A stretch of 64,000 nucleotides of DNA from Arion vulgaris (Eukaryota; Mollusca; Gastropoda; Stylommatophora; Arionidae), in the NCBI GenBank assembly GCA_020796225.1, contig CM036759.1, positions 64,202,590 to 64,266,589 of the forward strand, read 5' to 3'. This document shows, piece after piece, positions 52,791-62,508 of the stretch; the stretch's first letter is position 1, and each line of letters opens with the position of its first letter. The position numbers and the translations under genes were made by a program. The notes beneath the pieces were generated by a model. It was not told the origin of the DNA. It ran no database searches and saw only the letters and a program-made list of their open reading frames with translations.

Positions 52791-52924
52791 GACGTTATAC
52801 CTTAATGTCTGAAAAATCTTGCAATTTTAGTTTATTATTTATTATCTTGATAAGTACAAACAAAACACACAAGATAATGAAGAGAAAAACATAGAGCATT
52901 ATCTATATCATCACAAGTTGGTTG

Positions 52925-52960
<36 letters not shown>

Positions 52961-53360
52961 CCATCATCATTGCACTTCGATGAGTAACCATGTGTGCTCC
53001 GATCTCTTTCTTACACAGGAAGATCTCAGCGGTAGTGCACGAACTATGTAGCACCGGCTAGGGTCCCCGATGTAATTTGAAGATGGTGAAGATATTTTGT
53101 AGGGATTTTATTTTTAATCTTTTTCTAATAAATTTTGCCCAGGCAGCGGCTTTCCAGCCTGCTCTTCTCTATTTTGAACTACCAATGGTTCTTTTACGTG
53201 CTCACGTTGAACGCGGGATCTACGTTTTATCGTCCATCTCCGATAGGACTTGGAACCCGTTCTCACCTACAATGAAATCAGGGATCTCTGGAAAAATATC
53301 CAGATGGCTACACGAGGATCGAACCTTATACCTTTGGCACGAGAGACGAGCAACTAACCT
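52925..53360 (-). mobile_element. SINE-A, minus, head expanded
   Basis: GATTGATTGATTGATTGAAC tail, CACTTCGATGAGTAACCATG, CACGAACTATGTAGCACCGG, CAGGCAGCGGCTTTCCAGCC, GGGATCTCTGGAAAAATATC, GATGGCTACACGAGG, then the head (TTTGGCACGAGAGACGAGCA). The array begins in the A-box side. Confidence 0.94.
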
Positions 53361-54500
53361 TTACGTCACAGAGAGACGAGCAACTAACCTTTACGTCACA
53401 GAGAGACGAGCAACTAACCTTTACGTCACAGAGAGACGAGCAACTAACCTTTACGTCACAGAGAGACGAGCAACTAACCTTTACGTCACAGAGAGACGAG
53501 CAACTAACCTTTACGTCACAGAGAGACGAGCAACTAACCTTTACGTCACAGAGAGACGAGCAACTAACCTTTACGTCACAGAGAGACGAGCAACTAACCT
53601 TTACGTCACAGAGAGACGAGCAACTAACCTTTACGTCACAGAGAGACGAGCAACTAACCTTTACGTCACAGAGAGACGAGCAACTAACCTTTACGTCACA
53701 GAGAGACGAGCAACTAACCTTTACGTCACAGAGAGACGAGCAACTAACCTTTACGTCACAGAGAGGCGAGCAACTAACCTTTACGTCACAGAGAGGCGAG
53801 CAACTAACCTTTACGTCACAGAGAGACGAGCAACTAACCTTTACGTCACAGAGAGACGAGCAACTAACCTTTACGTCACAGAGAGACGAGCAACTAACCT
53901 TTACGTCACAGAGAGACGAGCAACTAACCTTTACGTCACAGAGAGACGAGCAACTAACCTTTACGTCACAGAGAGACGAGCAACTAACCTTTACGTCACA
54001 GAGAGACGAGCAACTAACCTTTACGTCACAGAGAGACGAGCAACTAACCTTTACGTCACAGAGAGACGAGCAACTAACCTTTACGTCACAGAGAGACGAG
54101 CAACTAACCTTTACGTCACAGAGAGACGAGCAACTAACCTTTACGTCACAGAGAGACGAGCAACTAACCTTTACGTCACAGAGAGACGAGCAACTAACCT
54201 TTACGTCACAGAGACGAGCAACTAACCTTTACGTCACAGAGAGACGAGCAACTAACCTTTACGTCACAGAGAGACGAGCAACTAACCTTTACGTCACAGA
54301 GAGACGAGCAACTAACCTTTACGTCACAGAGAGACGAGCATAACACGTCACGAGACCATAACCTTTACGTCACAGAGAGCGAGCAACTAACCTTTACGTC
54401 ACAGAGAGACGAGCAACTAACCTTTACGTCACAGAGAGACGAGCAACTAACCTTTACGTCACAGAGAGACGAGCAACTAACCTTTACGTCACAGAGACCA
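53330..54500. repeat. 30-bp near-perfect array of the SINE-A A-box segment
   Basis: About 38 units of GAGAGACGAGCAACTAACCT plus TTACGTCACA. On minus each reads GTAAAGGTTAGTTGCTCGTC, the A-box-like part of the head. Only two G-for-A changes (near 53765-53795) and a damaged patch at 54205-54380 are seen. The unit is a multiple of three, so plus reads ERRATNLYVT throughout. Confidence 0.96.
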
Positions 54501-54680
54501 CAAATCAAAAGTTGAACTGCAGATAAGCTATGAAAAGAGAAATATAATGAAGACACACATGACAAGTAATACAGATATAACACTGGAATCAAAAATGATA
54601 AACAAAATAGAGCAGTCCCCATATTTAGAAAGCAATTTTCATTTGCACGGTAGGCACTAAACAAGAAATTATACTACGAC
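54501..54680. other. No recognisable feature
   Basis: AT-rich DNA between array and LINE-R tail. Confidence 0.5.
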
Positions 54681-54802
54681 GAGACACGTACTTCAGTGAA
54701 ACCCGCAAAGGAAACGGAAAAGAGGACGTTCTAAGAGGACGGGAGTCTTCTTAAGGAACTGAAGAACACTGTACTATCATGGGAAGTCATTAAAAAGACA
54801 GT

Positions 54803-55028
54803 TTGCATATCGTACTGAAAGTTGTATGTTCGAATTCAAACTGAGTCACATGTGCAATTTGTTCATGAGATCCCTAGGATTGTTGCTAGAGATACGGAGT
54901 TCGTGCTTTGTGCAACACTCTTGGCAGGTGGCTTGCGAGGTCTACGGACAGGGGCGAAGCCATATGGGGCAACCCTGTGCAATGAAGTCAAGTCTCCGAC
55001 TGTAGATCCATTTAAAGAAGACAGCTAG
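54803..55028 (+). mobile_element. SINE-K, plus
   Basis: GCATATCGTACTGAAAG, GTTGTATGTTCGAATTCAAA (B-box-like), ATACGGAGTTCGTGCTTTGT, and AATGAAGTCAAGTC to TTTAAAGAAG. Homologous to 37040-37350 reversed. Confidence 0.75.
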
Positions 55029-55044
55029 AACCTGGAGAACAGCT

Positions 55045-55295
55045 TCTTCCTGTTTTTCTTCGAACGCTCCATATCGACCACTTGTCAACCACTCTTTGTG
55101 ATTTATATGTGATCTGAGCCTAAGAGCGATTATACGTTGTGCCAGTTATGCTCCTACAAGTAGACCGGCACATCCGATTTCTGCAACGCTTTTTATTTAC
55201 TAGAGTAGCTTCCTAGTCCCCTACCTCAGTCGCCTCTAACGACATTCCTTGTAGGTCACAGTGTTACTATTTTTTGCTGGCCCCGGCAACATACG
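55045..55295 (-). mobile_element. SINE-B, minus
   Basis: TTCTTCGAACGCTCCATATC, GAGCGATTATACGTTGTGCC, CAGTCGCCTCTAACGACATT, GTGTTACTATTTTTTGCTGG and CCCGGCAACATACGGGC. Confidence 0.93.
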
Positions 55296-55350
55296 GGCAG
55301 AAGAACAGCTGTTGATGCCCTATGCTCCACAAGGAGCGAAAAGAAATAAC

Positions 55351-55840
55351 TAAGCAAAGCTGACTAATAACTTGAGAATTTGTATAGTTCATGAGATGTA
55401 GAATCAAGATGCTGCTGGGGAAAAATATTGTCTGAAATTTGCAACTTGAAATGTCCAAGACGTAAAATCTTCTACTAGCATCTCATGCAGAAAAATAGTT
55501 CAAGTTGCGCCATCACACCTTCTTGAGAACAACAAATTACTACGTGAAACAACGAAACAATCCTTTGTTATTTGTAATACAAAACCACTCCTGTGATATA
55601 AAAATGGAAGATAAGATGAGGGATGCAATGAGGCAGGGTTAATGCTTCTTCTTCTTCATCTGTATTAACCCAAGGAATGGTGTTTATTGCGTTGTTTCGT
55701 AATTTATAGCAAGGCTAGAATTTCTGTGTTATTTTATTTGACTCTACATTTTCAGTATAGCATTTTTGGAATTTTGTTTGTCAGTTTCAATTTGTATTCG
55801 CTTACATAGCTGCAGTGATGCAGTCTATGATCAGGGCCAT
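55351..55840. other. No recognisable feature
   Basis: AT-rich DNA; a CTTCTTCTTC patch at 55646 may be a solo SINE-B tail. No gene. Confidence 0.5.
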
Positions 55841-55842
55841 AA

Positions 55843-56445
55843 TTTGGAGGGAGAGAGAGGGAGGGAGAGAGATGGAGGGGTTATTGGGCAGCTATGGTTT
55901 ATTTTGCATCTAGATTGAGAACGATGGAAAGGATGAGAGAGATTGAAGGAGATAAAGAGAGATTGAAGGAGATAGAGTGATTGAAGGAGATAGAGAGAGA
56001 TTGAGGGAGAGAGAGATTGAAGGAGATAGAGAGGGATTGAAGGAGATAGAGAGATTGAGGGAGATAGAGAGCGATTGAAGGAGATAGATAGAGATTGAGG
56101 GAGATTGAGAGAGATTGAGGGAGATAGAGAGATTGAAGGAGATAGAGAGAGAGAGATTGAAGGAGAGAGAGAGAATGAAGGAGATAGAGATTGAAGGAGA
56201 TAGAGATTGAGGGAGATAGAGAGAGATTGAAGGAGATAGAGAGATTGAGAGAGATAGAGAGCGATTGAAGGAGATAGAGAGAGATTGAGGGAGATTGAGA
56301 GAGATTGAGGGAGATAGAGAGCGTTTGAAGGAGATAGAGAGAGATTGAGGGAGATTGAGAGAGATTGAGGGAGATAGAGAGAGATTGAGGGATATAGAGA
56401 GCGATTGAAGGAGATAGAGAGATTGAGGGAGATTGAGAGAGATTG
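55843..56445. repeat. Purine-rich 11-30 bp array
   Basis: GATTGAGGGAGATAGAGAGA and GATTGAAGGAGATAGAGAG in mixed order. Minus frames are open ([11 protein letters not shown]) as a consequence. Confidence 0.92.
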
Positions 56446-56465
56446 CAACCAATATGAATGTAGGG

Positions 56466-56468
56466 ATG

Positions 56469-56503
<35 letters not shown>

Positions 56504-56880
56504 GGATGGATGGATGGATGGATGGATGGATGGATGGATGGATGGATGGATGGATGGATGGGTGGTGGGTGGGTGGGTGGGTGGGTGGGTGGGTGGGTGG
56601 GTGGGTGGGTGGGTGGGTGGGTGGATGGATGGATGGATGGATGGATGGATGGATGGATGGATGGATGGATGGATGGATCGAGGGAGGGATGGATGGGCGG
56701 ATGGAGGGAGGGATGGATGGGCGAGCGGGTGGGTGTCGGGCGGACGGGTAGGCGGACGGACGAAGGGACGGATTAAAGGATGGGTTGATGGATGGGTGGG
56801 TAGGGGAATAGATGGAGGGACGGGCTGATTGACACAGGCTGGATGGATGGGTGGGTGGGTCGATGTGTGGGTAGGGCGGT
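56466..56880. repeat. Block-structured tetranucleotide tract
   Basis: Successive blocks of GATA (about 9), GATG (about 16), GGTG (about 17), GATG (about 14), then a decayed GATG/GGAC part. The tetramer changes by one base at each block border. 56881-57330 holds nothing recognised. Confidence 0.95.
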
Positions 56881-57330
56881 GGATGGATTGATGCATACAC
56901 AGACAGACGTACTGACAGACGGACTGAGCGACAAACCACAGCCAACTCTAGATAACTAGGCCAGACAACTGTCCGGGGAATCCCTGACCTAGATCAGAGC
57001 ATGGCGCTGGAAATTGTAGATGTTTGATAGAACAATGGAAGCTTTTTTGCAATGTTACTCAATCCTGTGTGTCTACGGTTATTTATTGTTGAAAACTATT
57101 CATAATATTGATATTCCTTATTGTTAAACTTAACTTGTTGCATAATATAACTTCGAGTTAACATTTTGTGTTGATTTTAAAAAGAATTCGTCTATATACA
57201 CCAATAGATGCGAGGTCATGTGGTGTAGTTGGGGTCTGATTTTCCATAATTATTACCTGAGTCCGAAGACCCAGAAGTTTATAGTTGGCTCTGGAGAAAC
57301 ACAAACTTGTGAATAAGTACAACGCAGCAA
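56881..57330. other. No recognisable feature
   Basis: Ordinary AT-rich sequence with no frame or element landmark. Confidence 0.5.
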
Positions 57331-57333
57331 CCC

Positions 57334-57620
57334 ATGATGATCCAGGTCAGGAGGAGAAAGTGGCGGTGGGTTGGGCATAACTTACGGAAAAAATATTCGA
57401 GTATCACTAGACAATCACTTGAGTTGAACCCACATAGGAAACGGAAAAGAGGACATCATAAACAGTCCCTGAGACAAAGTCTTTTTGAAGAACTGAAGAA
57501 TACTGGACTACCTTTAGAAGCTATAAAGAAACGACCAGAGACCAAGGTAAGTGGAGTCCCTATGCTCCTCGAGGAGCGGAGAGGAATAAGAAAGTTCACG
57601 GAGTTAAAGGGAACCTACCC
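57334..57620 (+). mobile_element. LINE-R 3' end, plus
   Basis: MMIQVRRRKWRWVGHNLRKK, SITRQSLELNPHRKRKRGHH, LFEELKNTGLPLEAIKKRPE, then the frame shifts at the closing PMLLEE region. About 90 codons are continuous. Confidence 0.88.
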
Positions 57621-57769
57621 AGGACAGAATCTAATGCTCATGACCGTATTGAAACTTTGTGCTGGATGTCAGACAAGCCGGGGAAGACTCTATATTTACA
57701 TGATGAAGAATTGTGAAGAACAGTGTCAAGAAAACCAACGATAGAAATCAGCATGAAGAAAAATTGCAG

Positions 57770-58495
57770 GGCAGTCTCTGTAGTGTGGGGGTTAGGTACT
57801 CGTCTCTCGTGCCAAAAGTAACCGGTTCGCTCCCTCGTGGAAAAGGAACCCTTTCATACCTCGTGGTATATAGGTCAATACAGTGTTAGGTCTGTATTTT
57901 CATTGACCGTCGGCACACGATGGGTGATGGGGTCAGCATCACGCCGGCCGCCTTTACTTTCCCAGAGAATGTCTTTCCTTTACTTTCCCAGACCTGAGAG
58001 CCGTCGCGATCGGGAAATCGGGAAAAATTCCACGCGCATTGCGGGAGCTGAACCCAGACCACCAGCCTTGAGAAGCGAGTTCACTAACAACTACGCTACA
58101 GCGGCTCTATGATCCCTCGTGGAGCCATCTGGATATTTTTCTAGACATCCCTTATCACAGTGTAGGTGAGATCGAGTCCCTAGTCCTATCGGAGACTGAC
58201 GATAAAACGTAGGTCCCGTATTCAATTTGAGTACGTTACAAGAATTTTTTCCAGTTCAAAATCGTGAAGAGCAGGCTGAAAAGCCGCTGCCCGGGAAAAA
58301 TTCATTAGAACAAAATTTAAAATATAATTTCCACCAAAATATCTTTACAATCTTCAAAATTACATTGAGAATCCTCGCCGGTGCTACGGAGTTTGTGCAC
58401 TGTAGCTGAGATTGTCCTGTGTAAGAAAGAGATCGGAGCACGCATCGTTACTCACCGAAGTGCAATGATGATGGGCTTATCAAATCAACCAATCA
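57770..58495 (+). mobile_element. SINE-A, complete, interrupted by SINE-C
   Basis: Head GTAGTGTGGGGGTTAGGTAC (A-box-like), CGTCTCTCGTGCC, ACCGGTTCGCTCCC (B-box), then after the insert GTGGAGCCATCTGGATATTT, GTGTAGGTGAGATCGAG, TGCTACGGAGTTTGTGCACT, and the CCAATCAATT tail. Best reference copy of the family. Confidence 0.94.
57841..58113 (-). mobile_element. SINE-C, complete, inserted in the SINE-A head
   Basis: TCCCTCGTGG at 57831-57840 and 58114-58123 is the duplicated site, immediately after the SINE-A B-box. The element runs from AAAAGGAACC (3' end) to AGCGGCTCTATGA (5' end). The minus-strand head has GTAGCGTAGTTGTTAGTGAA and GGGTTCAGCTCC. Confidence 0.95.
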
Positions 58496-58609
58496 ATTCT
58501 GCTGGAGGTCAGACAAGCCGGGAAAGACACTATAGTTACATAATGAGCATTAGACTTTTCATTGGTTGGTTGGTACTGATGACCTGATTAACAAATCTAG
58601 TTCACAACG

Positions 58610-59157
58610 GCATAATTCATACGTCACAAATAATTTCATGCATACGTCACAAATAATTTCATACGTCACAAATAATTTCATGCGTCACAAATAATTTCAT
58701 GCGTCACAAATAATTTCATGCATGCGTCACAAATAATTTCATGCGTCACAAATAATTTCATGCTTACGTCACAAATAATTTCATGCATCACAAATAATTT
58801 CATGCATGCGTCACAAATAATTTCATGCGCCACAAATAATTTCATGCGTCACAAATAATTTCATGCCTCACAAATAATTTCATGCCTCACAAATAATTTC
58901 ATGCGTCACTTTCATGCGTCACAAATAATTTCATGCGTCACAAATAATTTCATGCGTCACAAATAATTTCATGCGTCACAAATAATTTCATGCGCCACAA
59001 ATAATTTCATGCGTCACAAATAATTTCATGCATGCGTTACAAATAATTTCATGCATCACAAATAATTTCATTGCGTCACAAATAATTTCATGCATCACAA
59101 ATAATTTCATGCGTCACAAATAATTTCATGCGTCACAAATAATTTCATGCGTCACAA
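58610..59157. repeat. 19-bp array, left half
   Basis: About 27 units of CAAATAATTTCATGCGTCA, with CATGCAT, CATACG, GCGCC and GCCTC variants: heterogeneous. It is separated from the right half by a SINE-B. Confidence 0.94.
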
Positions 59158-59412
59158 GTTCTTCTTCTTCGACGAACTCTCCATATCGAGCACTTGTGTG
59201 ATTTGTATGTGATCCGATCCTAAGAGCGATTGTACGTTGTGCCAGTTATGCGCCTACAAGTAAGACCAGCACATTCTATTTCTGCGACGTTATTTTATTT
59301 ACAATATCATCTTCCCTAGGCCCATACCTCAGTCGACTCTTTTGACATGCCTTGTAGGTCGCAGTGTTACTATTCTTTGCTCCCTCGCGATCCCCGGCAA
59401 CACACGGGTGAT
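59158..59412 (-). mobile_element. SINE-B inside the 19-bp array
   Basis: TTCTTCTTCTTCGACGAACT, GAGCGATTGTACGTTGTGCC, GTCGACTCTTTTGACATGCC, GTGTTACTATTCTTTGCTCC and CCCGGCAACACACGGGTG. Confidence 0.93.
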
Positions 59413-59830
59413 GCTCCACAAATAATTTCATGCGTTACAAATAATTTCATGCGTTACAAATAATTTCATGCGTTACAAATAATTTCATGCGTTACAAATA
59501 ATTTTATGCGTTACAAATAATTTCATGCGTTACAAATAATTTCATGCGTTACAAATAATTTCATGCTCCACAAATAATTTCATGCGTTACAAATAATTTC
59601 ATGCGTTACAAATAATTTCATGCGTTACAAATAATTTCATGCGTTACAAATAATTTCATGCGTTACAAATAATTTCATGCGTTACAAATAATTTCACAAA
59701 TAATTTCATGCGTTACAAATAATTTCATGCGTTACAAATAATTTCATGCGTTACAAATAATTTCATGCGTTACAAATAATTTCATGCGTTACAAATAATT
59801 TCATGCGTTACAAATAATTTCGTGCGCCAT
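59413..59830. repeat. 19-bp array, right half
   Basis: About 21 units, almost all CAAATAATTTCATGCGTTA, with a few GCTCCAC. It is far more uniform than the left half and differs from it at one diagnostic base. 59831-60045 is its decayed edge and unassigned DNA. Confidence 0.94.
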
Positions 59831-60049
59831 ATATGATTGCGTTCGCCCTAAATCTTTGCTTGCGCCACAAATCATGTCGTTCGCCACAAATCTCAGACCG
59901 GCTGCCAACTTTCTGATTGAGCTAATTCTGATTGTTATTACTCAATCATGTAACATCTCCGCATCAAAGTTTGTTTGTACTGGCTTGCCAACAAGTTCCA
60001 CCCCATGCACTGACGGTACCATTCTGCCGGACTATTTCCTGGTCACTAC

Positions 60050-60308
60050 ATGCTTGTGTGTTACCAGGGCTCACAAGGGGAACAAAGAATAGTACCACTG
60101 CGACCTACCATGCATGTCATGAGATACGTTAAGGTAGGGGCCTAGGGAAGCTACCCTAGTAAATAAAAATTATTGCAGAAATCGAATATTCTGACCTACT
60201 TGTAGGCGCATAACTGATATAACGTACAATCGCTCTTAGACTCAGATCACATACAAATCACAAAGAGTGGTTAACAAGTGGTCGATATGGAGTGTTTGAA
60301 GAAGAAGT
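60050..60308 (+). mobile_element. SINE-B, plus
   Basis: GTGTTACCAGGGCTCACAAG, GAATAGTACCACTGCGACCT, AAGCTACCCTAGTAAATAAA, GCGCATAACTGATATAACGT, AATCACAAAGAGTGGTTAAC, GAAGAAG end. The core is partly lost. Confidence 0.9.
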
Positions 60309-60454
60309 TCACTTCCTGATATCCCCATCCCAATTGTATCTCTATCTTCCCCTAGTTCTTCCGTCTTCCCTTTCTACCTTCCCTTCCTGGAAGGTTTTCA
60401 ACATGGTTGTCTCTTAATAAAGGAGAACCCTCTGTTATACTGTCAGTTATATTG

Positions 60455-61085
60455 GGATATACGGTGTAACACCAGTATTTTGTGGGTATATGTCACCAAG
60501 TGGTTGAGCCGATGTCTTGCATGCGGTGTAACACCAGTATTTTGTGGGTATATGTGACCAAGTGGTTGAACCGATGTCTTGCATGCGGTGTAACACCAGT
60601 ATTTTGTGGGTATATGTGACCAAGTGGTTGAACCGATGTCTTGCATGCGGTGTAACACCAGTATTTTGTAGGTATATGTGATCAAGTGGTTAAACCGATG
60701 TCTTGCATGCGGTGTAACACCAGTATTTTAGGGATATATGTGGTCAAGTGGTTAAACCGATGTCTTGCATGCGGTGTAACACCAGTATTTTAGGGATATA
60801 TGTGGTCAAGTGGTTAAACCGATGCCTTGCATGCGGTGTAACACCAGTATTTTAGGGATATATATGATCAAGTGGTTAAACCGATGTCTTGCATGCGGTG
60901 TAACACCAGTATTTTATGGATATATGTGGTCAAGTGGTTAAACCGATGTCTTGCATGCGGTGTAACACCAGTATTTTAGGGATATATGTGGTCAAGTGGT
61001 TAAACCGATGCCTTGCATGCGGTGTAACACTAGTATATTGAAGGTATATGTGGTCAAGTGGTTAAACCGATGCCTTGCATTCCGA
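60455..61085. repeat. 62-bp array carrying a tRNA-like A-box
   Basis: About ten units: GCGGTGTAACACCAGTATTT, TAGGGATATATGTGGTCAAG, TGGTTAAACCGATGTCTTGC. GTGGTCAAGTGGTTAAACCG looks like a Leu/Ser-type tRNA D-arm. Two forms (GTGGGTATATGTGACC and AGGGATATATGTGGTC) change from left to right. Only the last unit continues to a B-box. Confidence 0.94.
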
Positions 61086-61205
61086 ATGTCGTGAGTTTGA
61101 ATCCGAACAAGTTGTTCTGTTCACGAGTGCATTGTTTAAGACCCCATTGTCTAACTATGGGTAGACTGTGTAGCCACGAGCTACTCTATAAATAAATATA
61201 GTAGG
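61040..61205 (+). mobile_element. SINE-I
   Basis: Head TGGTCAAGTGGTTAAACCGA, then CGTGAGTTTGAATCCGAAC (B-box-like) and body AAGTTGTTCTGTTCACGAGT to CCACGAGCTACTCTATAAAT. Only one copy in the window, so its SINE status rests on the tRNA-like head. The array grew from its 5' part. Confidence 0.65.
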
Positions 61206-61224
61206 CCGTGGTGTAACTGTGAGT

Positions 61225-61862
61225 AGGCATAATAATAATAGCCGTCCATCGCAAGCGATGATGATAACAGCATCAGACGTGTGCTGCTGCACCTGTCTGG
61301 TGTGTGCGGAGGTGCATGTAGAGTCCATTCCTCGAACATAATCCCCTACCACTGGTGGGGCATACATGATTAAGGTTGGATATATGGATGTCGCGTGTTT
61401 TGTCATTTTCATGCAGCTCGCTTTCTCTGCGCCTCAACAGTACGACGATTCTCAACTATGCCAGTTCCTCTTGTGTTGTTACAGCGCCACATTTGGCGAA
61501 CTTGTGCGTGGTATTTCCAGCACGTAATCTCTATATCAAAGCATTTGACAAACACTGTGTGTCTTTAAAGCGTTTTTGCCCGCCTGCCCAGCATGTTCGT
61601 AGCGCGTTGAACGACGGGTACAAACCCCCTGTGAGTGCGGTTCAATTCCACGGGCTGGCAGAAAAGCCACAGGTTCTCCAGATTTACAGTGTTCATGGCA
61701 CCGAATCGAAGGGTTACGATGTCCATGGCACCGAACCGAAGAGGTGAAAGCTCAAGTGCTTCTGGATCGAAAAAAGCGTTTTTTCTGTCCACCAGCTGAA
61801 CGTCTGCTCCTTCAAGTTCGCCATACATCAACTGCTTTGGCGTGAGCAGCCATATTGTAACT
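61225..61862 (-). mobile_element. LINE-L 3' end, minus, with SINE-E
   Basis: Minus strand: KQLMYGELEGADVQLVD (61790-61850), then after the SINE-E FAKCGAV.TQEELA, IVVLLRRRESELHENDK, and a C-terminal C2H2 finger-like HVCPTSGRGLCSRNGLYMHL followed by RTH. The second cysteine of the finger is Ser here. The second LINE-L copy is at 63090-63960. Confidence 0.85.
61578..61772 (+). mobile_element. SINE-E inserted in LINE-L
   Basis: AAAGCGTTTTT flanks at 61567-61577 and 61773-61783. Head CAGCATGTTCGTAGCGCGTT, B-box GGTTCAATTCC, GGGCTGGC end of the acceptor stem, body GGGTTACGATGTCCATGGCA and an A-rich end. Confidence 0.94.
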
Positions 61863-61974
61863 ATAAATATATATTTTCTAACTAAGAATTCCTTGCGTGG
61901 TTGCTGACAACTACTTCCCATAATCTGTTCGCATAATTGATTCGCATAATTGGTTCGCATAATTAGTGGGCTGA

Positions 61975-62205
61975 TTCGCCCGTGTGTCGTCGAGGCTCTC
62001 ATGGGGATCAAAGAATAGTAACACGATACTAAGGCCTAGGGAAGCTACCCTAGTAAATGAAAAGCGTCGCAGAAATCGGATGTCCTGGCCTACTTGTAGA
62101 CGCATAGCTGGCACAATGTGCAATCGCTCTTAGACTCATATAATATATATAAATCACAAAGAGTGCTAACAAGTGCTCGATGTGGAACGTTTGAAGATGA
62201 AGAAG
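61975..62205 (+). mobile_element. SINE-B, plus, core deleted
   Basis: CGCCCGTGTGTCG, GATCAAAGAATAGTAACACG, AAGCTACCCTAGTAAATGAA, CTACTTGTAGACGCATAGCT and AAATCACAAAGAGTG. The GTAAGAGGCGACT core is missing. Confidence 0.85.
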
Positions 62206-62275
62206 TGTATTTGATATATTTTTAATCTTTTCAATAAAAAAATATTGAATCAAATAAAAATTTGGATCAGTTTAT

Positions 62276-62484
62276 AAAAAGAAAAAAAAAAGAAAAGGAA
62301 CCCTTTCATACCTCTTGGTATATAGGTCAATACAGTGTTAGGCCTGTATTTTCATTGACCGTCGGCACACGTTGGGTGATGTGGTCAGCATCACGCCGGC
62401 CGCCTTTACTTCCCAGAGCATGTCTGGTACCCAGTTGAGGCTGGGTCGACCTGAGAGCCGTCGTGGTCGGGAAAAATTCCACGC
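62276..62484 (-). mobile_element. SINE-C, head truncated, with 24-bp target duplication
   Basis: The flanks 62252-62275 and 62485-62508 are identical over 24 bp. In element sense (minus) it runs from CGTGGAATTTTTCCCGACCA to GGTATGAAAGGGTTCC and ends TTTTCTTTTTT, a T-rich terminus like a Pol III stop. The tRNA-like head is lost. Confidence 0.95.
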
Positions 62485-62508
62485 AAATAAAAATTTGGAT
62501 CAGTTTAT

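Larger units (their letters stand above)
54685..55350 (+). mobile_element. LINE-R tail split by SINE-K and SINE-B
   Basis: Left piece 54685-54800 has AACCCGCAAAGGAAACGGAA and GGAACTGAAGAACACTG. The right piece 55296-55350 has ACAGCTGTTGATGCCCTATG and CTCCAC, the family end (TAVDALCST). The two SINEs between are later arrivals. Confidence 0.8.
57655..58548. repeat. 47-bp direct repeats flanking SINE-A
   Basis: GCTGGATGTCAGACAAGCCG with GGGAAGACTCTAT at about 57660-57705, and GCTGGAGGTCAGACAAGCCG with GGAAAGACACTAT at 58500-58545, agree at most positions. They bracket the SINE-A/SINE-C compound and are too long for a usual target duplication. Confidence 0.7.

Noticed and set aside
53077..54225. 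A 382-codon frame with decapeptide repeats as a gene
   Set aside because: The N-terminal part is antisense SINE-A and the rest is the 30-bp array; the start codon lies in the SINE.
53330..54500. CRISPR array (30-bp repeats)
   Set aside because: Units are directly adjacent without unique spacers, and the surrounding DNA is eukaryotic.
61040..61110. tRNA-Leu or tRNA-Ser gene
   Set aside because: D-arm and T-arm-like motifs are present but no acceptor pairing is visible, and the 5' part is tandemly amplified.
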